Both the position numbers and the translations under genes were made by a program. Shown here piece after piece: positions 8,110-16,364 of a stretch of 46,037 nt of DNA. Within the stretch, counting starts at the first letter, position 1. Every line of letters starts with the position of its first letter. This stretch comes from an uncultured Myxococcales bacterium. Lineage in GTDB: Bacteria; Myxococcota_A; UBA9042. The DNA lies in contig CAITYF010000114.1 of assembly GCA_903896545.1 (NCBI GenBank), positions 1 to 46,037 on the forward strand, read 5' to 3'. The notes beneath the pieces are model-generated. The model was not told the origin of the DNA. It saw nothing but the letters and a program-made list of their open reading frames with translations, and made no database searches.

Positions 8110-9047
8110 GGACACCCACTTTGCGGATCAACCTGACACGCGTACCAGTTACACGTTGCCTTGGAGCAGAACTGCCAGCCGCCTTTGCCGCAGCATTGGT
8201 GGTTGGTACCGCTTTTCCACGCGCACGTCGCGCCAGCTTTGAGCGCGCAACCCTGCCACTGGCAGTCCTTTCCGCACACGTTCTGTTCGCACGGTTCGGC
8301 GCACGTCGCGATGTCTCCCGGCGTGCAGGCCGCGGCGCCGCCTGCCTTGACGCACTTGCCGTTGACGCACGTCGCCGTGCCGCACGCGTCGCTTTGGTTG
8401 CCGCAGTCGATCGGCGTTCCGACGCACTTGCCGTCGGTGCACGCGTCGTCTGAGGTGCAGGCGTCGCCGTCGTCGCACGTCAAGCCTTTCTGCGCGACGT
8501 AGCTCGTCCTGGATTGCAGCGGGTTGCAGACCTTGCACGCGTCCTGTGGGTCTTTGCTGCCCGCAGCGATACACGTGCCGCCGATCGTGCAGCCGCTTCC
8601 CGACCCGTGGCTGCAAGTTCCTGCGGTGCAACTGTCGGTCGTGCACGCGTCGCCATCGTCGCACAGCGGCTTTTGCGCGCATTTCACGCCCACGCAAACG
8701 CCGGTCGTGCACGGATCGCCATCCTCGCAGAGGTTGTCGTCGGTGATGCCGTTGCAGTCGTCGTCTTTTTGGTTGCACGTCTCGGCCGTCGGCGCGGGCG
8801 CGTCGCAAATCGGCTGGCCGTTTTCGCATGCGCTAACGGTCCCACTGCACTGGCCGAATTCCGTTTGCTTCTTGCACGTGCCGCCGACTTGGCAGGTTGA
8901 ACTCGCGTCCTCGCCGCTGTCGCCGGTCGCGTCACGCGTGTCTGGCGTCCACACGTCGGGCGCGCCGCTCGCCACGTCGCCGCCGCCCGTGGTCGTGCTG
9001 CTGCCGCAAGCGGTGAACATCACGAAGAAGAAAGCCCAGCCGCGCAT
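8106..9047 (-). CDS. Cys-rich repeat lipoprotein
   Basis: A 313-residue exported protein with a short lipoprotein signal (Cys14 in 'MFTAC'), a Gly/Thr/Asp-rich linker, and then about 200 residues of disulfide-type repeats of the form CDDGDxCTxDxC, plus one 'QKDDDCNGxTDDN' element as in MopE-like proteins. The C-terminus ('KSGTNHQCCGKGGWQFC') is Cys- and Trp-rich and ends 'CQVDPQSGCP'. Start: ATG at 9047 has GGAGG eight bases upstream; the longer frame to 9098 lacks a site. It is four-base-coupled to the pilin-like gene. The role, probably surface or secreted, is unknown; the repeat type is common in Myxococcota. Confidence 0.78.
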   Translation of the reverse strand: MRGWAFFFVMFTACGSSTTTGGGDVASGAPDVWTPDTRDATGDSGEDASSTCQVGGTCKKQTEFGQCSGTVSACENGQPICDAPAPTAETCNQKDDDCNGITDDNLCEDGDPCTTGVCVGVKCAQKPLCDDGDACTTDSCTAGTCSHGSGSGCTIGGTCIAAGSKDPQDACKVCNPLQSRTSYVAQKGLTCDDGDACTSDDACTDGKCVGTPIDCGNQSDACGTATCVNGKCVKAGGAAACTPGDIATCAEPCEQNVCGKDCQWQGCALKAGATCAWKSGTNHQCCGKGGWQFCSKATCNWYACQVDPQSGCP

Positions 9048-9116
9048 CGTGCCTCCGCAGCTTGGCATCGAGCCGCGTCGTCCCAAGCGTAGCCACACCG
9101 CGCCAAAGCGGCAACG

Positions 9117-10343
9117 TCAGCTGTTCAGTCCGTTGGTAACGCGCTGCCACGCGGCGTAATACGTCGCCATTTTGACGTCATACGCGTTCTTGGCGTAGGC
9201 CGGGCCGTTGTAGAGCCGCGCAAAATTGGGCCAGTCTTTTTGTTGCGCTGCCTCGTGCAACGCCTTGGAGGTGCGAATGAACTCAAAAAAGCCAATGGCC
9301 TGTGCGTCCTCGGACGCGCTCAACGCGGCAAACATCGTGCGCGAGTCTGCGTAGCCCAGCCGTCCGGCGTTGAAGCCCATCACCTGAGCTGTGCCCATGC
9401 TGATGCTGTCAAACGCCGCAGCTTCATCGATCGCCTTGGCTTCCTCGAACGCAAGCCACTCCGCCGCCTGATTCGCGTGTGAGTCAACGACGTCCTTCTT
9501 CGTGTACCGACGAAACACTGCAGGCTCAAAACGGATCGTCATCTTGCCGCTGGACTGTCGGCGCCCACCTGTTTCCGTCAGCATGCACGCCGCTGCCACA
9601 CCCGGTTCAATCGCCACGCGCGCCGCTTCCGAGGCGATCAGCGGGCCCTTATCGTTGTACAGGTTGGCCGCGAGCTTCTCACTCGGCGACTTGCCCACGG
9701 CCTTCTGCCGATCCTGCGGCAACGGCGCTGGCACGTTAGCAGGCTGACCAGGCACCGGGGGCTCTTTCTGTTCCGGCTTCTGCGTCTGCGCCGGCGAGGC
9801 GGGCGTCTTCGTCGGCGTCGCGGTCGCGAGCGGCAAGGTCAGCACTTGGCCTGCGCGCAGCCGATCGGGATTCGGCAGCGCCGCGCGGTTCAAGTCCCAA
9901 ATCTCGCTCCAGCGGGTGGTCGAGCCCAGCTCCGCCTGCGCGATTGCGATCAAGGTCTCGCCCGCCCGCACGGTGTGCGTCTTGGCGTTGGACGGCGCAA
10001 CCGGCAGCGGGTCGTTGGGCGGCGGCGGTTGGGCTTGGGCTGGCTTGTCGCGCAAGGGTGGCAGCACCAGCACCGTGCCCGGACGCAGCGCGTGAGCGTT
10101 GGGTACGCGCGCGCGGTTCGCGTTCCAAAGTTCGATCCAGTAATTTTCGTTGTCATACACGGATTTGGCGATGTCCCAAAGGGTATCGCCGTCTTCCACG
10201 ACGATCGTCGGCAGGCTCGGATCGACTGCATCCGCCGGTCGTCCCGACTGTTTGTCCTGTTGCGCGGCGCCGCGTGGCTTTTGTGCCTGCGCGGACTGTG
10301 GGCTGGTCTGCGGCCGGGGCTTTTCTAGCACGTCTTGCGGCAT
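9117..10343 (-). CDS. Two-LysM peptidoglycan hydrolase (N-acetylmuramidase, DUF3380-like)
   Basis: A 408-residue protein: Gln/Pro/Lys-rich N-terminus, LysM domain 1 at about 46-96 ('VEDGDTLWDIAKSVY'), LysM domain 2 at about 122-172 ('VRAGETLIAIAQAEL'), a Pro-rich linker, and an N-acetylmuramidase-type domain at about 225-405. The last shows 'MLTETGGR' (candidate catalytic Glu), 'SISMGTAQVMGFN' and 'FARLYNGPAYAKNAYDVK', all characteristic of the DUF3380 family. It would bind and cut the glycan strands of the cell wall. There is no signal peptide or membrane segment, so the route of export is unclear. The ATG at 10343 follows a very strong purine-rich site (GGGAGGGGG). Confidence 0.85.
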   Translation of the reverse strand: MPQDVLEKPRPQTSPQSAQAQKPRGAAQQDKQSGRPADAVDPSLPTIVVEDGDTLWDIAKSVYDNENYWIELWNANRARVPNAHALRPGTVLVLPPLRDKPAQAQPPPPNDPLPVAPSNAKTHTVRAGETLIAIAQAELGSTTRWSEIWDLNRAALPNPDRLRAGQVLTLPLATATPTKTPASPAQTQKPEQKEPPVPGQPANVPAPLPQDRQKAVGKSPSEKLAANLYNDKGPLIASEAARVAIEPGVAAACMLTETGGRRQSSGKMTIRFEPAVFRRYTKKDVVDSHANQAAEWLAFEEAKAIDEAAAFDSISMGTAQVMGFNAGRLGYADSRTMFAALSASEDAQAIGFFEFIRTSKALHEAAQQKDWPNFARLYNGPAYAKNAYDVKMATYYAAWQRVTNGLNS

Positions 10344-10370
10344 GTCCCCCTCCCTCGATTGCAGGCGAGC

Positions 10371-11699
10371 CTACGGCTCCGCGGTTTCCTGCAGGTCGCG
10401 CGTCAAGTTGCGCACACCTTGATCGCGCACGACGAGATCGTCTTCGATGCGCACACCACCAAAAGGTACCAGCGCATCCACACGCTGCCAATCGATGAGC
10501 GCCGCGTGTGGGCCCTGCCGGAGCGGCGCCAGCAGCGCGTTGATGAAATACACGCCCGGTTCGATTGTGAATACCTGCCGGGGCGCGATGACCGACGTGT
10601 TGCGCAGCCACGGATTGTCCGCCTTGGGCGGCACCAGCGCGCAGCCGACATCGTGCACCTGCAGCCCCAGTGAGTGGCCGAGACCGTGCGGCAGGAAGGT
10701 CCGGCTGAACTTGTGCGCGAGGGCTTCGTCGGCGCTACAGCGGAAGATGCCCAGCTCCCTCAGCACCGCCGTGATGTAGCGATGCGCCTGTTCGTGCAGT
10801 TCCTCGTAGGGCAGACCGACGCGCACATCGGCGCAGAGTTGCTGTTGGAGGCGATCGACGCCGTCGACCAGCGCCGCAAAAAGTCCCGCGGCATCGCCGG
10901 CACCGCGCGTCCAAGTGCGCGTGATGTCAGACGCGTAGCCCCAGCACGTCGCGCCCGCGTCCACCAACAGCGAGCCCGCGCCCGTCGGCGATCGCCCGTA
11001 GGCGATGTGATGCAGCGTGGCGGCGTTCGGCCCGATTGCGACGATGTTCTTGTACGGCGTCTCCGGATCGTCCTGCTGCGTGGCCTTCAAGTACGCCAAG
11101 TGCAGCTCCAGCTCGCTGGCATCGCCGTTCGCGAAAGCGTCGCGCAGCGCGTTGTGTCCGGGCATGGCCCGGCGGTTGGCTTCTGCCAAGCACGCGATCT
11201 CGTAGGCGGACTTGTGGACCCGCAGTGCGTCGAGGTGTCGGAGCAGCGCGGGCGGGTTCTGCGCCGCATCTTCCAGCCCCCAGGACGCAGCCCGGACGCG
11301 GTCCTCGCCGATCCACGCCACGCGGCCAGCCGGCAAGAACGCACGGACGTCCTCGGCGCGGTGAACGCCATGCACGTCGAACTGCGGCCAAACGTGCGGG
11401 GCGTCGAGCGGCGCGGGAGCTTCCCAGAAACTAAACGCTTCAAGCCGGTGCAGCACCGGTTGCCGCCCCGGCACGATGACGAGCGCGCAATCGGGTTCCG
11501 CCAGCGGCAGCCACTGCTGAAAGTGCGGAACAGCGCGCAGGGATCCATACTGGTCGTCGAACTGCGACCGCTTGGGCAGGGTTCCGGAATGGATGACGAC
11601 GGCATCCCAGCCAGTTGCGTGCAAAGCCGCCGCATACCCGGACGAGAGCTGCGCGATGTGGTTGCGAAACAGGCTCTTGAAATCAGTCGTGTGCGGCAT
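10371..11699 (-). CDS. pepQ: Xaa-Pro dipeptidase PepQ (M24B family)
   Basis: A 442-residue cytoplasmic metallopeptidase that hydrolyses dipeptides with C-terminal proline. The N-terminal half matches the PepQ regulatory domain, and the M24 'pita-bread' domain has the full metal-ligand set: 'LVDAGATCWGYASDITRTW' (two Asp), 'GLGHSLGLQVHD' (His), 'FTIEPGVYF' (Glu) and 'GVRIEDDLVV' (Glu). The length equals that of E. coli PepQ. Start: ATG at 11699 with AGGA about ten bases upstream; the frame continues to 11846 without a site. It ends 27 bases before the LysM hydrolase gene, probably the same transcription unit. Confidence 0.9.
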   Translation of the reverse strand: MPHTTDFKSLFRNHIAQLSSGYAAALHATGWDAVVIHSGTLPKRSQFDDQYGSLRAVPHFQQWLPLAEPDCALVIVPGRQPVLHRLEAFSFWEAPAPLDAPHVWPQFDVHGVHRAEDVRAFLPAGRVAWIGEDRVRAASWGLEDAAQNPPALLRHLDALRVHKSAYEIACLAEANRRAMPGHNALRDAFANGDASELELHLAYLKATQQDDPETPYKNIVAIGPNAATLHHIAYGRSPTGAGSLLVDAGATCWGYASDITRTWTRGAGDAAGLFAALVDGVDRLQQQLCADVRVGLPYEELHEQAHRYITAVLRELGIFRCSADEALAHKFSRTFLPHGLGHSLGLQVHDVGCALVPPKADNPWLRNTSVIAPRQVFTIEPGVYFINALLAPLRQGPHAALIDWQRVDALVPFGGVRIEDDLVVRDQGVRNLTRDLQETAEP

Positions 11700-11746
11700 G
11701 TGCGGCGTGTCCTGATGGGCAGTCGGCGAGCACTGGGGCGCCTTGG

Positions 11747-13708
11747 CTAGTCGTTGTCGGCAGAAATGCCTGTGCCGCCAGCGGGAGAAACGCCTGCAAC
11801 CGCGGTCGGCGAGACCAGCCGACGCGCAACCAGCCACGACGGCCAAAACTGCGCCGGGTTCGCACGCGCGCCGCGGCCGATGACGGGCTTCTGCTGGGCG
11901 ATCCGCTCAATCCAGCGCGAAGCGTTGTCGCGATACGGCGCTGGCAGCAGCAATGCCCGCACCAGATCCGGCAGCGCGCCGCGATCGAGTGCGCCAATCC
12001 GAATGCCCCGGCGCGCCATCCCCGCGAGCGCCACGGCGTCACGGTTCACGTCCTCCGGCAGCTGTTCCAGGAAGTGCGACCACACAACGCGCTCCAGATC
12101 GCGGCCGATATTGTCCGCGGCCATGTCCGCCATTGACTCGATGCCCATGCCGGTCAAAAGTCCCGGCTCCGCGAGTAGGTCTGCTGTCGTGCGGTTGGCG
12201 ATGCGTCCCAGCGTCTCACGCGCCGTGTCGCGCACATCCATTCGATCGTCGGTCAGAAGCGGCAGAACCGCGCGCGCCACGTTGAATGAACCGCAATCTG
12301 CCAATAATTCCGCGGCTGTCTTGCGAACCACGATCGTCGGCGTGTCAAAACGATCCGATTCGAGGACGCGAAAATCCTGAAGCCGCGCCGCCATCTCACC
12401 GATCGCATCCAGTGCGACAAGGGCCCGCAGCTCCGCAAGTGCCACGCCGGCATCGACTTCGCCGTCCAGCCCGCGGTTCAGTGCTTCCACGGCACCTTCC
12501 GGACGCCACTGCGCCAGCGAGTCGGCCGCCTGTTTGCGGACGCTCGCGTCGACGTCGCCCAACGCGCGCTCAATTCCCGCGATCGACGCCTCGTCCCGGT
12601 ACAGCGTCAACAGCCGAACCGCGCCCGCACGCACATCCGCTCGCGCGGAACGCAACGCCTGACGAATCGCGCCAAGCCGCGCTTGGACCCCTGGCGTGCG
12701 ACCTACGGCATCCACCGGCGCGCGAGACGGGTCCAGACATCCCTCGGTCGAATCGTCCGCGGTGCAGCCAATCCGAATGTGCAGATGGTCGTCGTGCGGC
12801 AGCGCGCCGTGCGGTTGTGCAAGAATAGTAGCGGCTTGCGCGATGATCTCCTTGGGCTCCTTCTTCTCTTTGGCAAACCGCAGGATCGCTTCGCGCAGCC
12901 AAGATGCCACAAACAAGTGCTGAATATCCGGGCGGTTGGGGCAGGTCAGCAGGGCGCGTACCAGATACCAGTTCGCGGCGGTGTCAAAGCGCATCGGGGA
13001 CGGCGCGTCGGCAGCCTGCAGATCGCGGCCAAAATGATAGAGATGTTCGGGTGTTGCAACCGATCCGTTGGGCGCGCGCGCGTAAAACGCCAGATCGCCG
13101 TCGCGGCCGTTGTGGTGAGAAACCGACCAGGGCAACGGACCGCCGCCCTGGCGCGACAGATTCCCGATGCCGAGCTTTTGGCCACGGACCTCGCGATCGA
13201 CAGATTTTGCAGCGCACATCAGCAGATCGCGCATCTCATCGGTCGTGAATCGTGTCTGCCGATCGCTGACCTTGGTCAAGATCCGGTGGTGCGCGCCTTC
13301 CTGTGTAATTTCAGCCGCTTGGACCAAGAATCCGCCCGTCACGGTGCCAACGGAGATCGACCCTTTCGCGCGGCTGGCCAGACGCGGGTACGGCTGCTCG
13401 CCGAGCGGCATCACGAGCGGGTGCAACCCTTCATCCAGCGACTTGCGATCCTCGCGGTGGCTCGACTCGGTGACGCGGAAATCCCCTTCGGTTTCATTGG
13501 CTTCTGTCGGCCACTCGCGGGACGTGCGGGGGCGCAATTCACCCAACGACAGCCACTTGCCGGGCGCCGCTTCCGTGGTCGGCGACCCGTCCGCAGGCAG
13601 CGTTTCGGCCTGAATCTGCGGCGCCGTCGCGACACAGGTCGCAAGCGACACCGCGGCCGCGGCCAGAAGCAAGGGCTTGAGATAGTTGGACAATCGAACG
13701 CTGGTCAC
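11747..13708 (-). CDS. MepA-type murein endopeptidase fused to HEAT repeats
   Basis: A 653-residue exported protein. The N-terminal signal segment ends near 'LATC' (Cys25, an imperfect lipobox). Residues ~70-310 are an M74 penicillin-insensitive murein endopeptidase domain with the zinc signatures 'SVSHHNGRDGDLAFY' (about 196) and 'PHDDHLHIR' (about 303), expected to cleave DD-cross-links between peptidoglycan stem peptides. Residues ~330-600 are HEAT-like repeats ('DVRAGAVRLL', 'DASVRKQAADSL', 'DVRDTARETLG'), an unusual addition. Start: GTG 13708 has AGGA eight bases upstream and leads straight into the signal; an ATG at 13747 has no site. Confidence 0.85.
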   Translation of the reverse strand: MTSVRLSNYLKPLLLAAAAVSLATCVATAPQIQAETLPADGSPTTEAAPGKWLSLGELRPRTSREWPTEANETEGDFRVTESSHREDRKSLDEGLHPLVMPLGEQPYPRLASRAKGSISVGTVTGGFLVQAAEITQEGAHHRILTKVSDRQTRFTTDEMRDLLMCAAKSVDREVRGQKLGIGNLSRQGGGPLPWSVSHHNGRDGDLAFYARAPNGSVATPEHLYHFGRDLQAADAPSPMRFDTAANWYLVRALLTCPNRPDIQHLFVASWLREAILRFAKEKKEPKEIIAQAATILAQPHGALPHDDHLHIRIGCTADDSTEGCLDPSRAPVDAVGRTPGVQARLGAIRQALRSARADVRAGAVRLLTLYRDEASIAGIERALGDVDASVRKQAADSLAQWRPEGAVEALNRGLDGEVDAGVALAELRALVALDAIGEMAARLQDFRVLESDRFDTPTIVVRKTAAELLADCGSFNVARAVLPLLTDDRMDVRDTARETLGRIANRTTADLLAEPGLLTGMGIESMADMAADNIGRDLERVVWSHFLEQLPEDVNRDAVALAGMARRGIRIGALDRGALPDLVRALLLPAPYRDNASRWIERIAQQKPVIGRGARANPAQFWPSWLVARRLVSPTAVAGVSPAGGTGISADND

Positions 13709-13833
13709 GTAGAAGTCCTGCTGCGGAAGGCGAGTCTCCCGCACCATACAAGATAGCAACGGGCGCGCTCGCGTCCAGCGAAAAGGCGTGAAAAGTGTCA
13801 AACGGTGCAAACGTGCCGTGCAGGCGCGCACGG

Positions 13834-14526
13834 TCAGCTGGCGGAGCGGGTCTTTTGCGCGTGTGCCTGAAAGGTCGTGCGAATGAACGAAGCCATGTAA
13901 CTGACCGCGCTGATGACGGAAAAGATCATGCTGATGAGGAGCAATACGATGCCCACGCGGTGGTAGTCGACGACGCCAGCGAAGAAGACAAAGTCGGTGT
14001 ACGCCGGGAAATGCACCAGAAGACCAATGAGCCCACACATTTGCAGAGCCGTCTTCCATTTGCCAAAGCGGTCGGACGGCAGAACGAAGCCTTCCTCGGC
14101 GGCCAGCGCGCGCAGACCGGTGATGGCCACTTCACGGGACAGCAGAAGGACCACGAGCCAATCCGGCGTGCGATCGAGCGCGACGAGCTCAATCAGACAC
14201 GCCATGACGAGCAGCTTGTCCGCCAGCGGATCGAGAAAACGGCCAAAAGACGACTGCATGTCGAGGTTACGTGCGAGCCAGCCGTCGAGAAAATCGGTCA
14301 CGGAAGCCGCGGAAAAGAGAGCGGTTGCCCAAAACGCCATCCGGCGAGCGGCTGCGGGTCCGGAGACGAGATCGTCGCTCGCGGCCATACACCAAATCAC
14401 GAGCGGAATGACCAACACGCGGCCGATCGTCAGCATGTTCGGCAGGTTCAAGATTTCGTCGCGCAGCGCGGAACGCGGCCCACGGCCTCGCTTTTTCTTG
14501 CGCAGTAGCTTGCCGTCGTCTGCCAC
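13834..14526 (-). CDS. pgsA: CDP-diacylglycerol-glycerol-3-phosphate 3-phosphatidyltransferase
   Basis: A 230-residue integral membrane enzyme making phosphatidylglycerophosphate, the committed step to phosphatidylglycerol and cardiolipin. The CDP-alcohol phosphotransferase motif is complete in 'DFLDGWLARN...FGRFLDPLADK' (D-x2-DG-x2-AR-x8-G-x3-D-x3-D), inside a multi-helix protein. The N-terminus is basic (KKKRGRGPR) and cytoplasmic. Start: GTG 14526 with GGAGG seven bases upstream. It diverges from the dsbD-like gene. A second CDP-alcohol enzyme (PssA-like) lies at 25.9 kb; the 'TDFLDGWLARN' variant here fits PgsA. Confidence 0.92.
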   Translation of the reverse strand: MADDGKLLRKKKRGRGPRSALRDEILNLPNMLTIGRVLVIPLVIWCMAASDDLVSGPAAARRMAFWATALFSAASVTDFLDGWLARNLDMQSSFGRFLDPLADKLLVMACLIELVALDRTPDWLVVLLLSREVAITGLRALAAEEGFVLPSDRFGKWKTALQMCGLIGLLVHFPAYTDFVFFAGVVDYHRVGIVLLLISMIFSVISAVSYMASFIRTTFQAHAQKTRSAS

Positions 14527-14613
14527 GTGTCACCTCCGCCGCGGCGAGCATACACAGAACCGCGGGCGCCGGGAATGCGGCGTGCCCGTCCGGGTGTTCC
14601 TCTGGTTGAGGTG

Positions 14614-14641
14614 TTGCTGCGGCGCGTGAGAACGCTACACT
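14614..14641 (+). promoter_or_regulatory. Weak candidate promoter of the dsbD-like gene
   Basis: TTGCTG (14614-14619) and TACACT (14636-14641, four of six to -10) are separated by 16 bases, in the 207-base divergent spacer between pgsA and the dsbD-like gene. The -35 is poor, so this is a tentative call. Confidence 0.3.
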
Positions 14642-14733
14642 CTGGGCTCGCGCCACGGGCGGGGGCGCGAACCCAAATGACACGTCACAGGCTCGCACAC
14701 CAAGCCGCGGGTCGGCATTGAGACAGAAGGGAA

Positions 14734-16023
14734 ATGGCTAGTCTTCTCGAATACATCGGTATCGGCCTTCTGGGCGGCCTCATTCTGAACGTGATGCCTT
14801 GCGTGCTTCCCGTGCTGACGATGAAGCTGTTTCACGTTCTCGAACACGGCTCCAGCGACTCGCGCGCCCGCAAGTCGCACGGGGTCGCGTACGCGGCTGG
14901 CATTCTGACGGCGTTTTTGGTCCTGGCGATCGCGGTGATTGTGCTGCGGGCTTCGGGTGAACGCGTCGGCTGGGGCATGCAGTTCCAGCATCCGCCGTTC
15001 GTCGCGACCATGATCGGGCTCATCTTCGCGTTTGGCCTCAATGCATTGGGCGTCTTCGAGTTCAACATTTCCGTGCACGGGCACCACCATCAGGGCTACA
15101 CCGCCTCGTATTTCAACGGCATTTTTGCCGCCGTGATGTCCACACCGTGTTCGGCGCCGTTCCTCGGTACCGCTGCAGCGTTCGCGCTGGGCGCGGGCGC
15201 GATCTGGTGGCAAACACTGGCGATGTTTCTGGCGATCGGTTTTGGTCTGGCCAGTCCGTTCCTGCTCGTCAGTTTTGTACCGAGTCTGGCCAAGGCCTTG
15301 CCGCGTCCTGGCCCGTGGATGGAGACATTCAAGTCGTTGATGGGCTTTACGCTTTTGGCCGCGGCGATCTGGCTATTCGGCACGCTGCAGGCGCAGGTCA
15401 CGGCCGACTCTGCCCGCGATTTCTTGGCGTTTCTCCTTGTGTTGTCGATCGCGCTCTGGGGCACGCACCACTTTGGCGGCGTCATCTATAGCAACGCGCG
15501 GCGCATGACGGTTCGCTTGATCGCGCTGGGCGTCGTCATCGCCGCAGGATCGCAGACGCTCTCCTTGGAGAAGGCGACCCACGAGGCGCCGTCACCGGTG
15601 GCAGCAGAAGCCGGCGTAAAATCGGCTGCAGCGGCGCATCCGGAGCACATCGCGTGGTCGACCTTTGATCTCAAGCAGATCGGCGCGGAGAACAAGCGCG
15701 GACGGCCGATCTTTGCCGATTTCACGGCGGAGTGGTGCGCGAACTGCAAGACGAACGACAAGCTCTTTGTGGACACGCAACCCGTGCGCGACCGCCTGCG
15801 GACGTCGGGAATTCTGCCGATGAAGGCCGATCTGACCAACAACGACGACGCACTGTGGGACGAAGCCAATGCCTTGGGCCGCACGGGAATTCCGATTTAC
15901 GTCCTGTACCTGCCGGACGGAACCAAGGACTTGCTGCCTGAAGCGATCACGACGGACATGCTGGTTGCGCACCTCGATGCTGCGGCCAAAAAGTTCCCGG
16001 CGGATCGCGTCGTGCAGCCCTAG
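14734..16023 (+). CDS. DsbD-like thiol-disulfide transmembrane reductant protein
   Basis: A 429-residue inner-membrane protein passing electrons from cytoplasmic thioredoxin to the periplasm. Residues 5-280 form the DsbD/CcdA-type transmembrane domain with its two conserved cysteines in 'NVMPCVLPVL' and 'MSTPCSAPFLG'. Residues ~310-425 are a periplasmic thioredoxin-like domain with active site 'EWCANCK' and a cis-Pro-type 'GIPIYVLY'. The N-terminal immunoglobulin-like alpha domain of E. coli DsbD is absent, as in the shorter DsbD relatives. A His-rich loop ('HGHHHQGY') near residue 113 could bind metal. The ATG at 14734 has AAGG just upstream. Confidence 0.87.
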   Translation: MASLLEYIGIGLLGGLILNVMPCVLPVLTMKLFHVLEHGSSDSRARKSHGVAYAAGILTAFLVLAIAVIVLRASGERVGWGMQFQHPPFVATMIGLIFAFGLNALGVFEFNISVHGHHHQGYTASYFNGIFAAVMSTPCSAPFLGTAAAFALGAGAIWWQTLAMFLAIGFGLASPFLLVSFVPSLAKALPRPGPWMETFKSLMGFTLLAAAIWLFGTLQAQVTADSARDFLAFLLVLSIALWGTHHFGGVIYSNARRMTVRLIALGVVIAAGSQTLSLEKATHEAPSPVAAEAGVKSAAAAHPEHIAWSTFDLKQIGAENKRGRPIFADFTAEWCANCKTNDKLFVDTQPVRDRLRTSGILPMKADLTNNDDALWDEANALGRTGIPIYVLYLPDGTKDLLPEAITTDMLVAHLDAAAKKFPADRVVQP

Positions 16024-16080
16024 ATCGTGGCGGTCTTCCAACATCGTCACAATTCTGTGCACGGCATCGTCGAGAAGTCG

Positions 16081-16109
16081 TTGACAGCAGGGAGCCGAAG
16101 CCCTAAACT
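16081..16109 (+). promoter_or_regulatory. Sigma-70 promoter of the tRNA-Val / infC unit
   Basis: A perfect -35 TTGACA (16081-16086), a 17-base spacer and TAAACT (16104-16109, four of six to -10), followed by a GC-rich discriminator as in stable-RNA promoters. It lies 37 bases before the tRNA 5' end. It is the best promoter match in the window. Confidence 0.72.
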
Positions 16110-16145
16110 TCGCCTCCCCAACCGGCGGGTATCCCGTCCGGCGAC

Positions 16146-16219
16146 AGGCGCGTAGCTCAGCTGGTTAGAGCACCACGTTGACATCGTGGGGGTCAGCGGT
16201 TCAAATCCGCTCGTGCCTA
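16146..16219 (+). tRNA. tRNA-Val (GAC anticodon)
   Basis: The full cloverleaf can be drawn: acceptor AGGCGCG with CGTGCCT (one G-U pair), D arm GCTC...GAGC, anticodon arm CCACG-TTGACAT-CGTGG giving anticodon GAC, variable loop GGGTC, T arm AGCGG-TTCAAAT-CCGCT, discriminator A at 16219. The following bases are CCG, so the terminal CCA is not fully encoded and would be added or repaired by the CCA enzyme. It lies 145 bases before infC and may be co-transcribed with it. Confidence 0.95.
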
Positions 16220-16364
16220 CCGGGGAATGGTCGAATGACACGCAAGTGCGTGAAGTTCGGCTGGTTTGGTTCGACAGTCGGTTCGTTTGAGCGAACTGCC
16301 TTGGCCAACTTGGTCGCCAGCTCTGGTGGCCGAACGCCGCAGGCAAGCGCTTCCAAAGGCAAAC

